This document shows, piece after piece, positions 23,605-36,060 of a stretch of 64,000 nt of DNA. Numbering within the stretch: the first letter of the stretch is position 1; the number at the start of each line of letters is the position of its first letter. The DNA comes from Deroplatys truncata (taxonomy: Eukaryota > Arthropoda > Insecta > Mantodea > Mantidae). The notes beneath the pieces are model-generated. The model saw nothing but the letters and a program-made list of their open reading frames with translations. It was not told the origin of the DNA and did no database searches. The translations under genes and the position numbers were made by a program. The DNA lies in the NCBI GenBank assembly GCA_030765065.1, contig CM060990.1, positions 281,693,341-281,757,340 on the forward strand, read 5' to 3'.

Positions 23605-24080
23605 AAGCGAGGTGTCGCCGCAGTAACGCGTGAGACACTTATTTGGGACTTCCCGGGTTCGATTTTCGGCGACCGCTCACTGTGACACATAGTGCTTTTC
23701 GGCGGTTTTCCCAGGTCGTCATGCGAATGTTGGAGTGATTTCTCTCAGCCCCCGAATTTCTTGTTCCTCTTTACCGTTCCTATAATCATTTCATTCATCC
23801 TTCACCCCGTTAGGTGTCTGTTTCAGGGTTGGAAGTGTCAGCGATAGTATTTCGGTGCAGCGTGGCAGGAAAAAGGATGCTCTCTGTGAACTTTCTCCGT
23901 TTCTCGTCTTTCGGCTAGTTGCCGGGGTATTTGGACCGCCCCATGGGAGGCCTTTGACCCTCTGTGTAAGGTAGGGCCCTCGGTCTGCTGTCTGTCTGCC
24001 GAGGCGTCTGAATCTGCAAACTATCCCGGTAGTGTCACCTTAGCTACAACCCTCACTGGAGCAGTGCCTAGTCCCCTCCG
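23605..24080 (+). mobile_element. SINE-B copy
   Basis: It begins with the tRNA-like head AGGTGTCGCCGCAGTAACGC and GGGTTCGATTTTCGGCGAC. The family body follows (TTTTCCCAGGTCGTC, CCGAATTTCTTGTTC, GTTAGGTGTCTGTTTCAGGG, GGCAGGAAAAAGGATGCTC). Both ends are somewhat degenerate. Confidence 0.7.
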
Positions 24081-24686
24081 ATAATCAGCTAAAACAAATT
24101 ACATTTCATGAAGTTCCTTTAGTGCTGTGTGTGTAAATTTTTCTTCTATTTAATTTTTTTACCGTTATTATAATGTCGGCAGAGAAGTAGATAGGACGTA
24201 AGTATCAACTAAAAAAAAGCAAACGAAGCCCCCCCCCCAAAAAAAACGTGAAGAATTAAAGAAGCTCAATGGGGTTGGAAATTGTTAAGTTTCTTTTCTC
24301 AGGTAAAATGAAATTGCGACGGGGCGGATTGCTGGCAATTTAAACGTAGATAGTAATTTCTCAGTTATTAATAGTGTTGAATGGAGAAAGTGAAAGTTTC
24401 CAGCTTCTATTTCTTCAGCTATTGTTGATTTTGAGAGCTTACTCCATTTTTATCTTTCCAACAATAGAATTCCACACTGTTTCCACCACAATCATAACCC
24501 CTTCCGCCACATCTCCTACAAATATTCTACCAATGCTTTGGAGAATTTAGAAAGTGGCCCGCTTTCATTGATACTGGCTAAAGGGCCTTCTTAGCGGGAA
24601 AAGGGTCAAAAGAGTTTCGGGGTTTTATAATGTTCATTTGGGTCTTAACAATAGAAATGTTTCTTCAGAGTTTTAATGTCATATTA
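24081..24686. other. No gene recognised
   Basis: A short C/A homopolymer junction lies at 24228-24246; otherwise unremarkable A/T-rich sequence. Confidence 0.4.
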
Positions 24687-25205
24687 CCGAGCGGGATGGC
24701 TCAGGCAGTAACGTCTGTGGCCTGCATTCGAGAGGTCGTGGATTCGATTGTCCCGGCCGATCTTCCTGACCCATGGGTTGTTTCGGGGTTTCCCCGGGTC
24801 GCTAGGTGAATGCTGGGAAGGTTCATTATTCCCCGAATTCCCTGTCCCTACATTTCACCTACATTCTCATTTCACTTCACCTTTCATTTGTTAGGTCTAT
24901 TTCAGGGTTGAAAGTGTCGGCGGGAGTCTCAGCGTTACATGGCAAGGGAAAAGGATGCTCTGTGTAATCCTCCGTCCCCCGGAATTGGGGCGGTCTCTGA
25001 GTCCCGGGCTCTCAAGGGGATGTGCAAGCTCGCAGGAGGAGAGGGAAACTGGTTGCACCAGCTGCCATCCGGGGAGTTTCAATCTGTAAAAGGTAGGGAC
25101 CCTGCCCTCTGCCCTTATGTGCCTCCTGGTCCGGCCGCCCTCTGTCTCCTCTCACCCCTCCGTCCCTCCCGGGCACCCGGTCAGGGGCTTCAGGCACAAA
25201 AGGTC
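24687..25205 (+). mobile_element. SINE-B, full-length copy
   Basis: The head ACCGAGCGGGATGGCTCAGG with GTCGTGGATTCGATTGTCCC gives A- and B-box-like motifs. The body runs through GGGTTTCCCCGGGTCGC, CCCCGAATTCCCTGTCCC, TTCAGGGTTGAAAGTGTCGG, GGGAAAAGGATGCTCTGTG and a G/C-rich tail. At about 520 bp it is long for a SINE. The ORFs seen in it on both strands are chance frames. Confidence 0.75.
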
Positions 25206-25879
25206 GTGTAGTTCGAGTGCTAAGTTTCCCTCCGCAGTTGGTTTTAGTCCTAATATCATATTTCGGTAAATGGTGAACGATCCTTAAGAAAGTCCAATAT
25301 TTGAAAAAGAAAGGTTTATCGTAGAATATTTTGCAAATCACGTCAATTGTATCAGCCTTTGTACTAAGGAAACGCTGTAAAGAGAGGACATATTAAATCA
25401 CTGAGATACTTAGTCAAGAATGCTCCAATACAGTGGAGTAGCGGACTACTCTGGACCCCTGCAGAATCAAGTAGAGACCCAAGAATTAAAAGTCTGTGGT
25501 AAATAATAATAATAGTAATAATAATAAACATGTACTTCTCACAGTTAATATTGAATGTTAATTGCAGTTTTCTTGCAGGATTCTTCCTAGCGAATTCATC
25601 CCTACCATATCCGGATTTAATGTGCATGCTTTTTCCACTTCAATGCTTATCATACTAAAGGAGACAAACGCTCCTGCGTCATCGAACTGCGTACATGGTG
25701 ATTAATTAACTTTAATTTTGAGAAAGTACTTGCTGCTGAAGCCACAGCCACAGTCACAGGGAGAATTAGAAATAATTTCAATGCCACTGAGACATCAGGG
25801 ACACTAGAAGTAATTATCTGATTTTTCTTATAAGAATTAGATCTGTTAACGTTTCACTGATCCACTTTTAACACATTTA
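25206..25879. other. No gene recognised
   Basis: Includes a short (ATA)n tract near 25504-25528. The 87-codon minus-strand ORF at 25364-25627 shows no recognisable domain. Confidence 0.4.
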
Positions 25880-26158
25880 TTATCTCTGAAGTACATTACG
25901 GACCATCAATTGTTGCTGAGGAAATTGTACTGAAATATCATTTGGAAAGCTCACTGCAAGTGTTTCTACGATTGAATGAATTTTCCTGTCACTACTATCC
26001 ACGAGTATATTGGGCTGAAAGTACTTTAACTTTTCAGTGATGTCCATCATATCTTTAAATCTGATTCGTAATTGACCTAACACAATATCTAAATAACCAT
26101 TTAACACATTAAATTTGAAATGCTGTTCGGGAACACTCAGACTTTTATCCTCGCACAA
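25880..26158 (-). pseudogene. hAT transposase fragment of the ZMYM1/DUF4371-like type
   Basis: A 92-codon frame contains FKFNVLNGYLDIVLGQLRIR, then FKDMMDITEKLKYFQP and SFPNDISVQFPQQQLMVRNVL. This resembles the helical insertion domain of ZMYM1-like hAT transposases (FxxNVFxxxxDxIxxQLxxRF...F), ending near the YxxDIxExFPxQL stretch. No dimerisation domain follows. I call it a fragment by motif memory only. Confidence 0.5.
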
Positions 26159-26339
26159 TACATTAAAAACTTTCTATGTTTTAATTGTGCGTTTTCTTGC
26201 AAAATACAGTCGATTCCCTATGTATTTTCCATTTCTTCACCGACTTGTTTTAGTTGGTTAAAGCAATTTCTAAATTGTTGAAGTGGAGTAAATGCATCAC
26301 CCAGTACTTCTGAAATGATCCATAAGTAGAATAAATAGA

Positions 26340-26560
26340 GTGGTTCGAGGCCACTTTTGTGAGTTTATACGGGAGAGGTAGGGAAAACGGGGGAGATGCT
26401 ATGATAGGAGAAGATTGAAGGAGGAGAAATGCATTTATATGGGAGAGATAGGGAAAATAAGAAGAGATGTTAGGTGGAGCAGGGGCTGAAGGATAGGAAA
26501 TGCGTTTATGTGCGAGAGATAGGAGAGAACGAGAATAGATGCTAGGGAGGCTGGGGGTCA
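26340..26560. repeat. Purine-rich minisatellite, about 80-bp unit
   Basis: About three imperfect repeats of a unit with GGGAGAGATAGGGAAAA, GAAGAGATGCTA and GAAATGCATTTATATG. It encodes nothing recognisable. Confidence 0.6.
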
Positions 26561-26759
26561 AAGGTGTTTGAGGATGGTTCAGACGACCAATTTAGCATTC
26601 ATAGGAGATGAGGATAGGTAGTATACGCACATACATGTCCATTGTCTGGTATGCTGCATAACTTAAGGGCTGTCTATAGCAAATGTGTATAAGGAGGCCT
26701 TAACCCAAGGCTAAGCTATACTAGGGTATTTTATCGTTTTACGCTGATTTACAGAGCTG

Positions 26760-27250
26760 TATTACTCGATCTTGAAGTCTTAACACCCTAAAATAACAAA
26801 TCTTGACTTCTCCAATTTTATTGCAACATTCCAGGTGAGTGATTTAGTTTTCGGTACAGCCGGTTGAGTATGCAGGTCCATGGTTCTAAAGGCGAGGTGA
26901 AGCGTCTTGTTCGATTCGATAATCTTAAGCTTTAAAAAACTTTTCAGCATCAAAGACGAATATCATAAGCACTTTCCACTTGATTCGCATAAGTTTAAGA
27001 GGAGATTTCTCTTCGCTCTTAGGCGTCATAATGCAGTTTTAAGAGTCCTTGGATCGAATCAGCACCAATTCAAACTTTATTGAGTATCAGCTCCTTGTGG
27101 CCGTCGGCAAAACGCAGAAGCATCGACAGCGGCACTATAGCATATAAGGCTCCATTTGCTACATGTACAATGTGCATGTCTTCTCCAAGATAGCATCATC
27201 CGACATGCAGCAGGCGAACAGATTCCATGGGGTTAAGTGCAGCATATTTC
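26760..27250 (-). pseudogene. Second fragment of the double-jelly-roll major capsid gene (older paleovirus copy)
   Basis: Read on the minus strand it lines up in order with the capsid gene at 59751-60959. AALNPMES lies near 27247-27224; MHIVHVANGALY, VPLSMLLRFADGHKELILN and MDLHTQPAVPKTKSLTWNVA follow, the last near 26879-26820. Nucleotide similarity is also visible (CAGCTCCTTGTGG, GCATCGACAG, CCAATTCAAACTT). It has several stops and frameshifts, more than the main copy. The jelly-roll ends are missing. The AALNPME part is also tandemly repeated to the right (27211-27530). Confidence 0.8.
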
Positions 27251-27530
27251 CGTATGTTTCACAGATAATTCACGTTGTATCGTAGGTATTTGAGGGTAAT
27301 TAAGGTAGTATCACAGGCGAACAGATTCCATGGTTTGGGTACAGTATAGTTTCTATGTTTTCACAGGTAATTCAGGTAGTATCGTAGTTATTTAGGGTAA
27401 TTGAAGTAGTATCACAGGCGGGCAGATTCCATGGGGTTGAGCGCAGCATAGTCAGCTGATTTCACAGATAATTCCGCTAGTATCGTAAGTATTTAGGATA
27501 ATTCAGGTAGTATCACAGGTATTCGGGCTA
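27211..27530. repeat. Short tandem array containing a capsid-gene segment, unit about 102 bp
   Basis: CAGGCGAACAGATTCCATGG (or close) starts units at 27211, 27314 and 27415. Each unit continues with GGTT.AGTGCAGCATA, TTTCACAG.TAATTC and GTAGTATCGTAGGTATTTAG. The first ~35 nt of the unit are the antisense of the capsid AALNPMES codons. A partial fourth unit follows. Confidence 0.75.
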
Positions 27531-28780
27531 ATTTGGAGCAGCGATTCATATCAGAGCTATTTAAGATAATTTCTTGTGATTCAGGTAGTATTACAGGTAA
27601 TTTAGAGAGTAATTCAATACTTTATAAACCTTTCTTATTCCGTGTTACTACAATTTTATACACCTTTAAAGTCAATGTTTATAAATCTTGTAAACTCCTA
27701 TATGTTAAGCAGTTAACGTGGATACCGAAAGGGATAAACAGTGTATTGGTTTACAGTTTTAGGGTATATAGAAATAGTCTAAACTAACCACACATTGAAC
27801 ATTCTAACGTAATCTATCCCTGATCTTACCGGCTCTGAAACATCCTCCCATCTATTGTATCCTATCATCGCCTAAACTAACCAAAACGTAACCAAACTGA
27901 ACAGTCCATTGATAAGACAACCTAAACCAGCCAATCATTCATAACTTAGACAATAAGTATGCATGCCTAACCTAGCCTAGACTATCGTTTCATTGTCTCT
28001 TATGTCCTCTCATTGTCTAAACAAATTAATACCATCCTGATCTGACATCAAGCATTTTAACCTAACCAATCTTAATCAGCACTCCTCTCGTCATCTATTC
28101 GATCCTGTCATAACTTGAAAAATACTAGCTATATCATCTAATTATCTATTCCATACTATCATAACCTAGCCTAAACTGCCATTGCACCAGCTAGCCGGTC
28201 CTGTCGTTGTCCGTCCTAACCTAACATAGAAGAACACTCTTGTCATATAATTGGAGAGGCTATCATAACCGGACGGGTACATGCATCACATAAACGTTTC
28301 CTTAAATCAGGAAATTGAATGCTCTTATAGGAGTTCAACACTTTTCGCAACCATTTCGCTATGTTTTATTTAGTTTGTAACGCTTTGTAGCCATTTAACT
28401 TTATGGAGGATTCGTGCACATTACAACCCTTTTGTCGTGTTTTTACAGATATTTCTCTAGCTTACAGTGATTAGTGACGTCTTCACAGTCTAGTCAACAC
28501 TTTTTACAGACATTATGGGTATTTTGGTAGTTAAATTGCTATACATTCTCACTCATTTTGTAAAGGTTTACAGTAATTTGTCAGAGATTTACTATCATTT
28601 TCACCCCGTTTGCAGTAATCTTTATGACACTTTTTTACATCCTTTATACTCATTGTTTTTGGTATATGTACACTGTTAAAGACATTTTACTGTTTTATAG
28701 CAATTAACCATGCTTTACACTGTTCTGGGCATTTTTTTCGCAATAATAGTATACACTTTTATACACATAAAAAGAACCTA
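27531..28780. other. No gene recognised
   Basis: A/T-rich; holds scattered CCTAACCTA-like short motifs (27785-28230) and an 84-codon ORF (27533-27787) without recognisable features. Confidence 0.4.
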
Positions 28781-28913
28781 TAGCAACAACATCTGAATAG
28801 CCACCAGTACTGACATCACTACCACCATTTCTAGCATCACCAGCACTATAATCATCACTCTCTAAAATTGCCATAAGCATCAACAATATCACAACATCAC
28901 TTCCATTTACACT

Positions 28914-29201
28914 GTCGTCCTCCTTGGTGCCATGGCTGTAGTTCCCGAGGTCACGGGTTCAAGCCCGACGGAGTGCGATGTATTTTTTCGGTAAAATCCT
29001 TAGCATGGCTTCCTTTGGATGAGAAGTAAAGCCGGTGGTCCTGTGTGGTGGATTTACGGCACGTAAAACAACCTCAGACCTGATAAAGAGGCCTCTGGAC
29101 AAAATTACCGGTATTTCACGCCCAATATAGAATGAGACGCTAAGGACCACAGCAGTTAAAGAGCGTCCATAAGAAAAACTCAATTTAATATAATTTAATT
29201 T
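28914..29201 (+). mobile_element. SINE-A copy with 11-bp TSD
   Basis: A complete copy with TCGTCCTCC head, GGGTTCAAGCCCGA box, and the body to AACTCAATTTAATATAATTT. TTCCATTTACA is present at 28901-28911 and at 29202-29212. Confidence 0.88.
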
Positions 29202-29299
29202 TTCCATTTACAAAATAACTCTACACTGTAACCGCCACCTTCACTCCCATTAACACCATAACTCCCTAATCCAAACATTACCATCATAACCTATCCCCA

Positions 29300-29586
29300 G
29301 CTTTATTTCCCTTCCGAAGGAAGCCATGCTAAGGATTTTTACGTCTCAAAAAATGCATTGTACTCCGTCGGGTTTGAACCCGCGACCTCAATATCTAGAG
29401 GCCAGCATGGTAACCACTACACCACAGAGGACGATTCTGTGTTGTAGATTTACGACTCGTAAAAGAACTTCATGTCTGATAAGGAGGCCTCTGAGCAAAA
29501 CTACCAGTCTTGCACACCCAATATAGAATGGGACGCTAAGGACCACAGCAGTTAAGGGGCGTCCATGAATAAAACTCATTTAATTT
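29300..29586. mobile_element. SINE-A copy with inverted 5' half
   Basis: 29300-29435 is the SINE head and early body in minus orientation (B box as GGGTTTGAACCCGCGACCTC, ending at GAGGACGA). 29436-29586 is the rest of the body in plus orientation, from TTCTGTGTTGTAGATTTACG to the ATAAAACTCATTTAATTTT tail. The two halves meet at adjacent body positions. TATCCCCA flanks on the left (29292-29299) and TATCCCCCA on the right (29587-29595), so this was a single insertion event. Confidence 0.82.
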
Positions 29587-31078
29587 TATCCCCCAACGCA
29601 ACCACAATCACTTGCATTCACACCATAAATCTGCACTGCAATCACCACCATCACTCCCATTAATACCATAACTCCCTAAGACCACCATCAACACCCACAC
29701 TATTCGCCGCTATCACAACCAACATTACTTACATTCAGATCATAACTGTACTCTGCGACTACCACCATCACTCTCATTAACACCATAACTCCGTCCAAAC
29801 GTTACCACTAGCACCATTCGCTGCTGTCACCATCATCATCACAACCATCATTACTTGCATTCACACCATAACAACACTTCGACTACCGCCATCACTCTCA
29901 TTAACACCATAATTCCATATACCTATCATTAACACTAACACTATTCACCGCCATATCCATCACCGCAACCACCATCACTTCGATTAACACCATAACTTCC
30001 TAAGCCCTCCATTACCACCAGACATTACAACAAAAACCACCACCATCACTCACATTAACAGCATAACTCCCTATTTCCTACTCCACCATTAGTCTCATTA
30101 ACACCATAGCCCCCTGAGCCCATCACTACCATCACTGCTATCATCCCCCATCGCAACCACAATCATTTCTTTTCACACTATAAATCTGCAATGCAACCAC
30201 CACCATCACTCCCGTTATCATGATAACTCCCTAAGACCACCATCAATATCCACACCATTCGCCGCTTTCACAACCAGCATTACTTACATTCACGCCATAA
30301 CTCTACAATGCGACCACCGCCATCACTCTTATTAATACCATAACCCTCTAAGCTCACCATTAACACCAACACCATTTGCCACTATACCCATCAACACAAC
30401 TACCATCACTTCCGTCAACATCATAACTCCCTAAGCCCGCCATTACCGTTAGCACTATTAAAGCCATCACCACCAACACTACCAGCATCACTCACATTGA
30501 CAGCATACTCCCTAATTCCCTACATCAACGTCACTCTCATTAACACCATAACTCCCTAAGATCATCATAAATACCCACACCATTCGCCGTTATGACAAGC
30601 ACCATTACTTGAATTCACACCATAACTCTACACTGTAACCACCACCATCACTCCCATTGACACCATAACTCCCTAAGTGCACCATTAACACCCACACCAT
30701 TCGCTGATATATCCATCACCATAACCAACATGATTTTCATTTACACTACAACTCTACACTGCAAGCACCACCATCGCTTCCCTTAACTCCATAACTTCCT
30801 AATCTAAACATTACCACCAGCTATCACAACCACCATTACTTGCATTCACGCCATAACTCTACACTGCAACCGCCACCGTCACTCTCATTAACACCACAAC
30901 TTCCTAAGCCCGCCATTACCACAAGCACCATTAACATTTATCATCGCAACCACCGTCACTCGCATTTACACCTTAACTCTGCACTATTATAGCCAACACC
31001 ACCATCATCACTACCATCACCACTTACTTTAACAGCATAACTCTCTGTTCCCTACATCACTATTACTGCATTAACCGT

Positions 31079-31364
31079 CGTCCTCTGGGTCTAGTGGTTA
31101 CCATGCTAGCCTCTAGTTCTCGAGGTACCGGGTTCAAACCCGGCGGAGGGCGATGCATTTTTTCGGGCTTAAAAATCTTAGCATGGCTTCCTTCGGAAGA
31201 GAAGTAAAGCCGGTAGCCCTACGTCGTATATTTACTGCATGTAAAAGAACGCAAGCCTGATAAAGAGACCTCTAAGCAAAATTGCCGGTCTTTCACGCCC
31301 AATATAGAATGGGACGCTAAGGACCACAGCAATTAAGGAACGTCCAAAAATAACACTCAATGCT
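31079..31364 (+). mobile_element. SINE-A copy
   Basis: Full-length, with TCGTCCTCTGGGTCTAGTGG at the start and GGACGCTAAGGACCACAGC near the 3' end. The tail is AATAACACTCAATGC. The TSD is not clear (CATTAA on both sides at most). Confidence 0.8.
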
Positions 31365-31564
31365 AACTCCATTAATCAACAACTCCCTAATTCCCCACCA
31401 TTACCACTACTACCACCATCACAACAATCATTTTCATCGCTAGCCATCTACTGACTACCATAGTCACCACAATCACTACTCCATTCATCAAAATACATTT
31501 TCATCTCTAACCATCTCCTGACTACCATAGTCGCCACACTCACTTCTACATTCATCAAAATAAC

Positions 31565-32270
31565 ACCATCTACAAGATACAGCCTCACATTTATGAAGCT
31601 TGCGCAACGTCTCTTATGCAATTTCTAGGAGGGTAATATAGTTAGGACAGGAGCACCATCTAAAGCCGGCTCTAATACATTAGATCTCGCATACTCTCTC
31701 TATATTCCCTAAGCTACAGTTTTTCATTTTTCCTAATCATTTCATTCATGCATCAACAATGTTACGGCACACGCTACCGCATGTAGTAAGAACATGAGCT
31801 AAACACTACAAAAATAACTAACTTTACCTTTCCAGATTTTCTAGCATCATATAATCGAACCACAATGAGCCTTTGAACGGAAACCTTGATTCAATTTTTT
31901 GAGATAAATTATAAAATATTATTAAATAAACATGCATTTTTTAAACTAATAGTTAAACACTTAGGTTGATTACAGAGTTTTACTTTAAGTTCTTGTTACT
32001 ATTGTTACAGGACGTAATTCTTACTACAAGTTATTTATTCACAAGTGTAAAGCATATTCGTGTCAAGCCATTTGTTTCTTTTTCTTCCTGAGTTATTGAA
32101 ACATTTTTTGTTATGTAGTTCATTGCTAAATAAATGTATTCACTAATTCTGATCTAACTGAGGCTGCTAGGGCTTTAAGTAAATAGCATAAAAATAAAAG
32201 TCCAGGTTTTGATTTTACCAATGTAAACCTCGCCGAAAAGTAATGCAAATATAAAGAGAGAAAGAAAGAA
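31565..32270. other. No gene recognised
   Basis: A/T-rich spacer ending in a short AGAAAG-type simple repeat near 32256-32275. Confidence 0.4.
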
Positions 32271-32763
32271 AGAAGGTTTGTGTATGTGTTCGGGCAAGTT
32301 CCTTTGTGTTCTGGTGTGTTCGTATGTCTTGGTGCCTGCCCGTGTGTTTAGGGAGGTGTTGGTATGTATTCGTAGGTGCTCATGTATGTTTGCGAATGTG
32401 TTAGAGCATATCTGTATATAGCCGTGTATGTCATGTATAGGGGTGTGTGCGTGCCGTGTGTTCGTATGTGTTTGTGCATGTGTTAAGAGTGTGTCTGCAT
32501 CTGGTTGTGTATGTTATGTGTAGGGGTGTATGTATGTGTGTATGTTCATGTGTGTTTGTGCATGTGTTAGTGTGTGTTTGTGTAAGTGTTACTGTGCGTT
32601 TGTGTTTGTGCTTGTGTGTGTTTGCTGTCGTGTTTGCGTGTGCCTGTATATAGCTGTGTATGTCATGTATACAGGCGTATGTGTTTGTGTGCATTCTCGT
32701 GTGTGTTTGTGCGTGTATGTGTGCACGCGGTAGAGTGTGTGTATATAGATGTGCATGTCATGT
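32271..32763. repeat. TG-rich simple/minisatellite sequence (left part)
   Basis: GTGTGTTTGTGCATGTGTTA-like repeats with TAGCTGTGTATGTCATGTATA units. ORFs rich in Cys and Val on one strand and in Thr and His on the other are products of the repeat. It continues beyond the LTR element at 36959-37260. Confidence 0.8.
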
Positions 32764-33587
32764 TGTCGCAGTAATCTGTTAGTGTTATCTTTTTTACTTT
32801 GGAGCCTATTATTGTTTTACTATTTTGAATTTTGGGTTCTTTGTCCTCCGGCTAGCTATTATTACTCATTCGAGCAAATATCTCTTGAGCAGGGCGTGTA
32901 AACGGAAAGGAGTTGTTACTAAAACATAATACTGATAAAAGAATTTGTTTTTACAATTTTATTGCCGTTACACTTAATTAATTTCACATATTTAATCTTG
33001 ATACACGCCTGACTGAAACTGTTATATTTCCGAATGTAACTACAATCACTTATTTACCGCGCACTATTAATTCGCGTATTTCACATTTTGTAACTAACTT
33101 TACAACGCGAGAGATTCTGTAGAATTGCGTAATGTGTACCTCATGAATGCTTCCTTAGAACTGCCTGACGTGTAACTCGCGAGAGAGATTTCTTAGAACT
33201 GCGCGATACTTGCCTTTGGCTCAAGAATTTATACTCCCTCACCCCGATATGCCCAAACATTATAACAGAGCTGCGCCAACATTAGCGTCTGGTTCGTCAG
33301 CCAATCATAATTACTAAAACATATGCTCTAGGGAAGATATTCCCTCCATTTCTAAAGAAAGGCACGCTACTCTGACGTCATTTGTTTGTCTCTTCTAATT
33401 GAAAACAACGCACCCTATCGCTTCATTGTTACCCACTCCTATTGTCAGTTTCAGTGAGGCAGTGCAAACTTATTTCCTAACAATGCTTATAGCTAACAAA
33501 CATCTAAAATCATTGGTATACAATAATGTTAATTTACACTACAATCACTCTGGCATTCACAGTGTTGTGATATAAAATACCGCCTCA
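32764..33587 (-). repeat. 3' LTR of the LTR retrotransposon
   Basis: In minus orientation it starts TGAGGCGG and ends CTGCGACA, i.e. TG...CA. It is 824 bp, nearly identical over most of its length to 36082-36958. It lacks a ~36-nt tandem segment and an 18-nt segment present in the other LTR. A purine-rich stretch (TAGTGGGGCATA) lies just upstream of it in element orientation. Confidence 0.88.
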
Positions 33588-34242
33588 TATGCCCCACTAG
33601 AAACATAATTATAAATTTTTACAAATTTTTGGGGAAATTTTATAATTGGGTTTTTAGCCTCCTGAATCTTGTAACACACGGTATTTATCACTTGCACATA
33701 ACACTGCACACGCATTTAACACACCTTGTACTTCTTGCCTTTTTCTCGCCACTATTCACTGGCTCGGGTCTAATGTGTTTATATACATACATCTGAGATT
33801 ACAATTTTTATATATATACAGCAAATACTGTACCCTGAACTATTTAGGTCACTGTTACAAAATGGTTATACTTTCTTAGGTTATTGACATAAAAATTTAT
33901 ACACTCAAGATTTTTGCCCTGGTTTATTTTGTAATCATTGAACATATTTACCAAACTATTCATCCTCTACACAAATATATTTACATCTGTTAATTATAGA
34001 CATAATTTCACATTATCTGTGTGCTACATAAGTGTTTTGCTTTAATTATCTTTACCCTTTTTTATTGTATTGTACTTTATATTCACAATACTCTTTGAAT
34101 TATATCTACATACTTTTACTTTAATATAACATTAAATTATCATTATTACTTGAATCATTTCAAATGTGGTTACAGTTTACTAAGAAAATGTTCTTTTTCC
34201 CTTTTAAACATTTATTTTTGTCCTGAATTTATTTCTCCTTTC

Positions 34243-35684
34243 TTATGACATATATATAGTTAACCCTCTTACATTCCAATATATTTTTTTAATTTTTGCG
34301 GTCATTGCTATTCCCTTTCGTGAATAAAATTGTCCATGGCTAAATATTGCTCGTAGCTGTATCATAACCTTCCAAAATCTTTTCATGAATAGCCTCTTAA
34401 AGGATTCATATGAAATTTTGCCCCTTGATACCATTTGTAGCGAATCTAAAATTTTTCGATCCAAACATCTTTTAACAACTATCATTTTCAATGCTTCCAG
34501 TATCTTTTTAATTTGAAAGTACTCTGAAAAGTCTGCAATAAACTGTACTGGATTGGAGTTTTCACTTAATTTTGGAAGTGGCCAATCACTTAAGATATAA
34601 TTATACTTTTGAATGTCCCTTATTCCCATATTTAAATTCTCTAACGTTACTTGTGCACTCTGAGTTTCGGCGTGGGCTATGGGTGAAGCCGCCGGGTCAC
34701 TCACATTATTAGTCATACTTGAGGAAATACCTCTATCATTATTCTGTGCATCAGATACATTGACATCACATATATTGACCCTGGAGTTCAATTCTAACCT
34801 ATTTACAGTGCCTTGCAGATTTTGTATTGTCTGTTCCAATTTTCTACTGTTTTCATTTTGAACAGCTTGGTGCTTGTTAATTTCAGAAGTTAGTTTTTGA
34901 TCCAAATTTGTAGACAAAACTTTAACTTCTTCGGACAACTTGTTTCTTTGTGTTTACGACTCCTTATGAATTTCAGATATCTCCCCTCTGAAATTAACTT
35001 GCACCTGAATTAAATTTGCATTCATCTCTCTTAGCTCACTTGAAATGCTACTCATTCGACTTCCTAACTCTGTACATTTTACACTAACATGTTCAAACTT
35101 AGTATCAACCTCACTTTTTTGGTTAGATATTTCCCTGCTCATATCTGACATTTTCTTTGAAAATGTTCTCTTATCATACTACTATCTAGCTCCATAAATT
35201 TCTTTTCAATTTCTTCCCTGTTTTGTTCTAAACTCTTACCAATATCTTCCCTTAATTCCCTATTACTCTTTTCCATATCTTCCCTTAATTGATCTGTAAT
35301 ACTCTTACCAATATCTTTCCTCAATTCCCTATTATTCTTTTCCATGTTCTGAGTTAGTTTTTGTTCTAAGCTCCTACCAATATCTTCCACGTTTTGATTT
35401 AATTTCCTATTACTTTCTAATTGATCTGTAATACTCTTATTTAATGTTTCACCAAAATTTCTCAATATTTCCATTATCATACCAGCATCAAAATTAACAT
35501 TTCCTGCTATTCTATTCTCACTTTCTTCACTAATATTTCCTCCCTCAAATCCTACATTGTTTGAGCTATTTTCCGTAACCTGCATTGAATTACGGCCAAC
35601 TGTTACATTATCCCCTTCCATAATTATTTCTTCAGTATTATTAGTAGACATTGTTTTCTTAATCCTACCACTTCTCAACAACAT
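34243..35684 (-). pseudogene. gag-like gene of the LTR element (frameshift and stop)
   Basis: The frame starts MLLRSGRIKKTMSTN at 35684. A long coiled-coil follows with repeats of the form NRELREDIGKSLEQ/KSITDQLRED, then a frameshift near 35145. A TAA at 34956-34954 interrupts the next frame, after which it runs to 34243. The last third has LPKLSENSNPVQFIADFSEY and SRGKISYESFKRLFMKRFW, resembling the capsid region of insect retrotransposon Gag proteins. No zinc knuckle or protease motif is seen before the stop. Confidence 0.6.
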
Positions 35685-36060
35685 TTAATCTTTCACAAGT
35701 TTTGTTTGTTTGCTTTATGATACACATAAAACTTACAATTTTCTAACCTTTATGATGCTATCTGATGAGTGATGACCTTGTTTTGATGTCTAGCTTCGTG
35801 CCCCTCTCTCCGAGATGTATATGTCGCCTCTGCGTCGTACTACGATGGATCTGCGTCGACTCGCTGTCTTGGTGTCCTGTAGTCAAATTCCCCTGTTGTC
35901 TTCTGTTCACGTAGTCGCTGATGTCCTCTCATCCGCGTCGTCGGTCGTTCTGGTGTTGTTTCTGGGATCTGCGTCTTGTAGTTAATTGCACTGCTCCATT
36001 CGCTCCACGTCTTGGTTATATCGCCCCTTCCTGGTTATTTCATCCCTTCCTGGTTATTTC

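Larger units (their letters stand above)
28781..31560. repeat. A/C-rich minisatellite array, unit about 110-120 bp
   Basis: Degenerate repeats built from ACCACCATCACTCCCATTAA, CACCATAACTCCCTAAG, CACACCATTCGCCGCTATCA and ACTTGCATTCACACCATAAC. The array is interrupted by three SINE-A insertions (28914, 29300, 31079). It shows strong strand asymmetry, with few G on the plus strand, and no coding potential. Confidence 0.8.

Noticed and set aside
32431-32774. Cys/Val-rich or Thr/His-rich small proteins
   Set aside because: They are translations of a TG-rich repeat, open in several frames on both strands.
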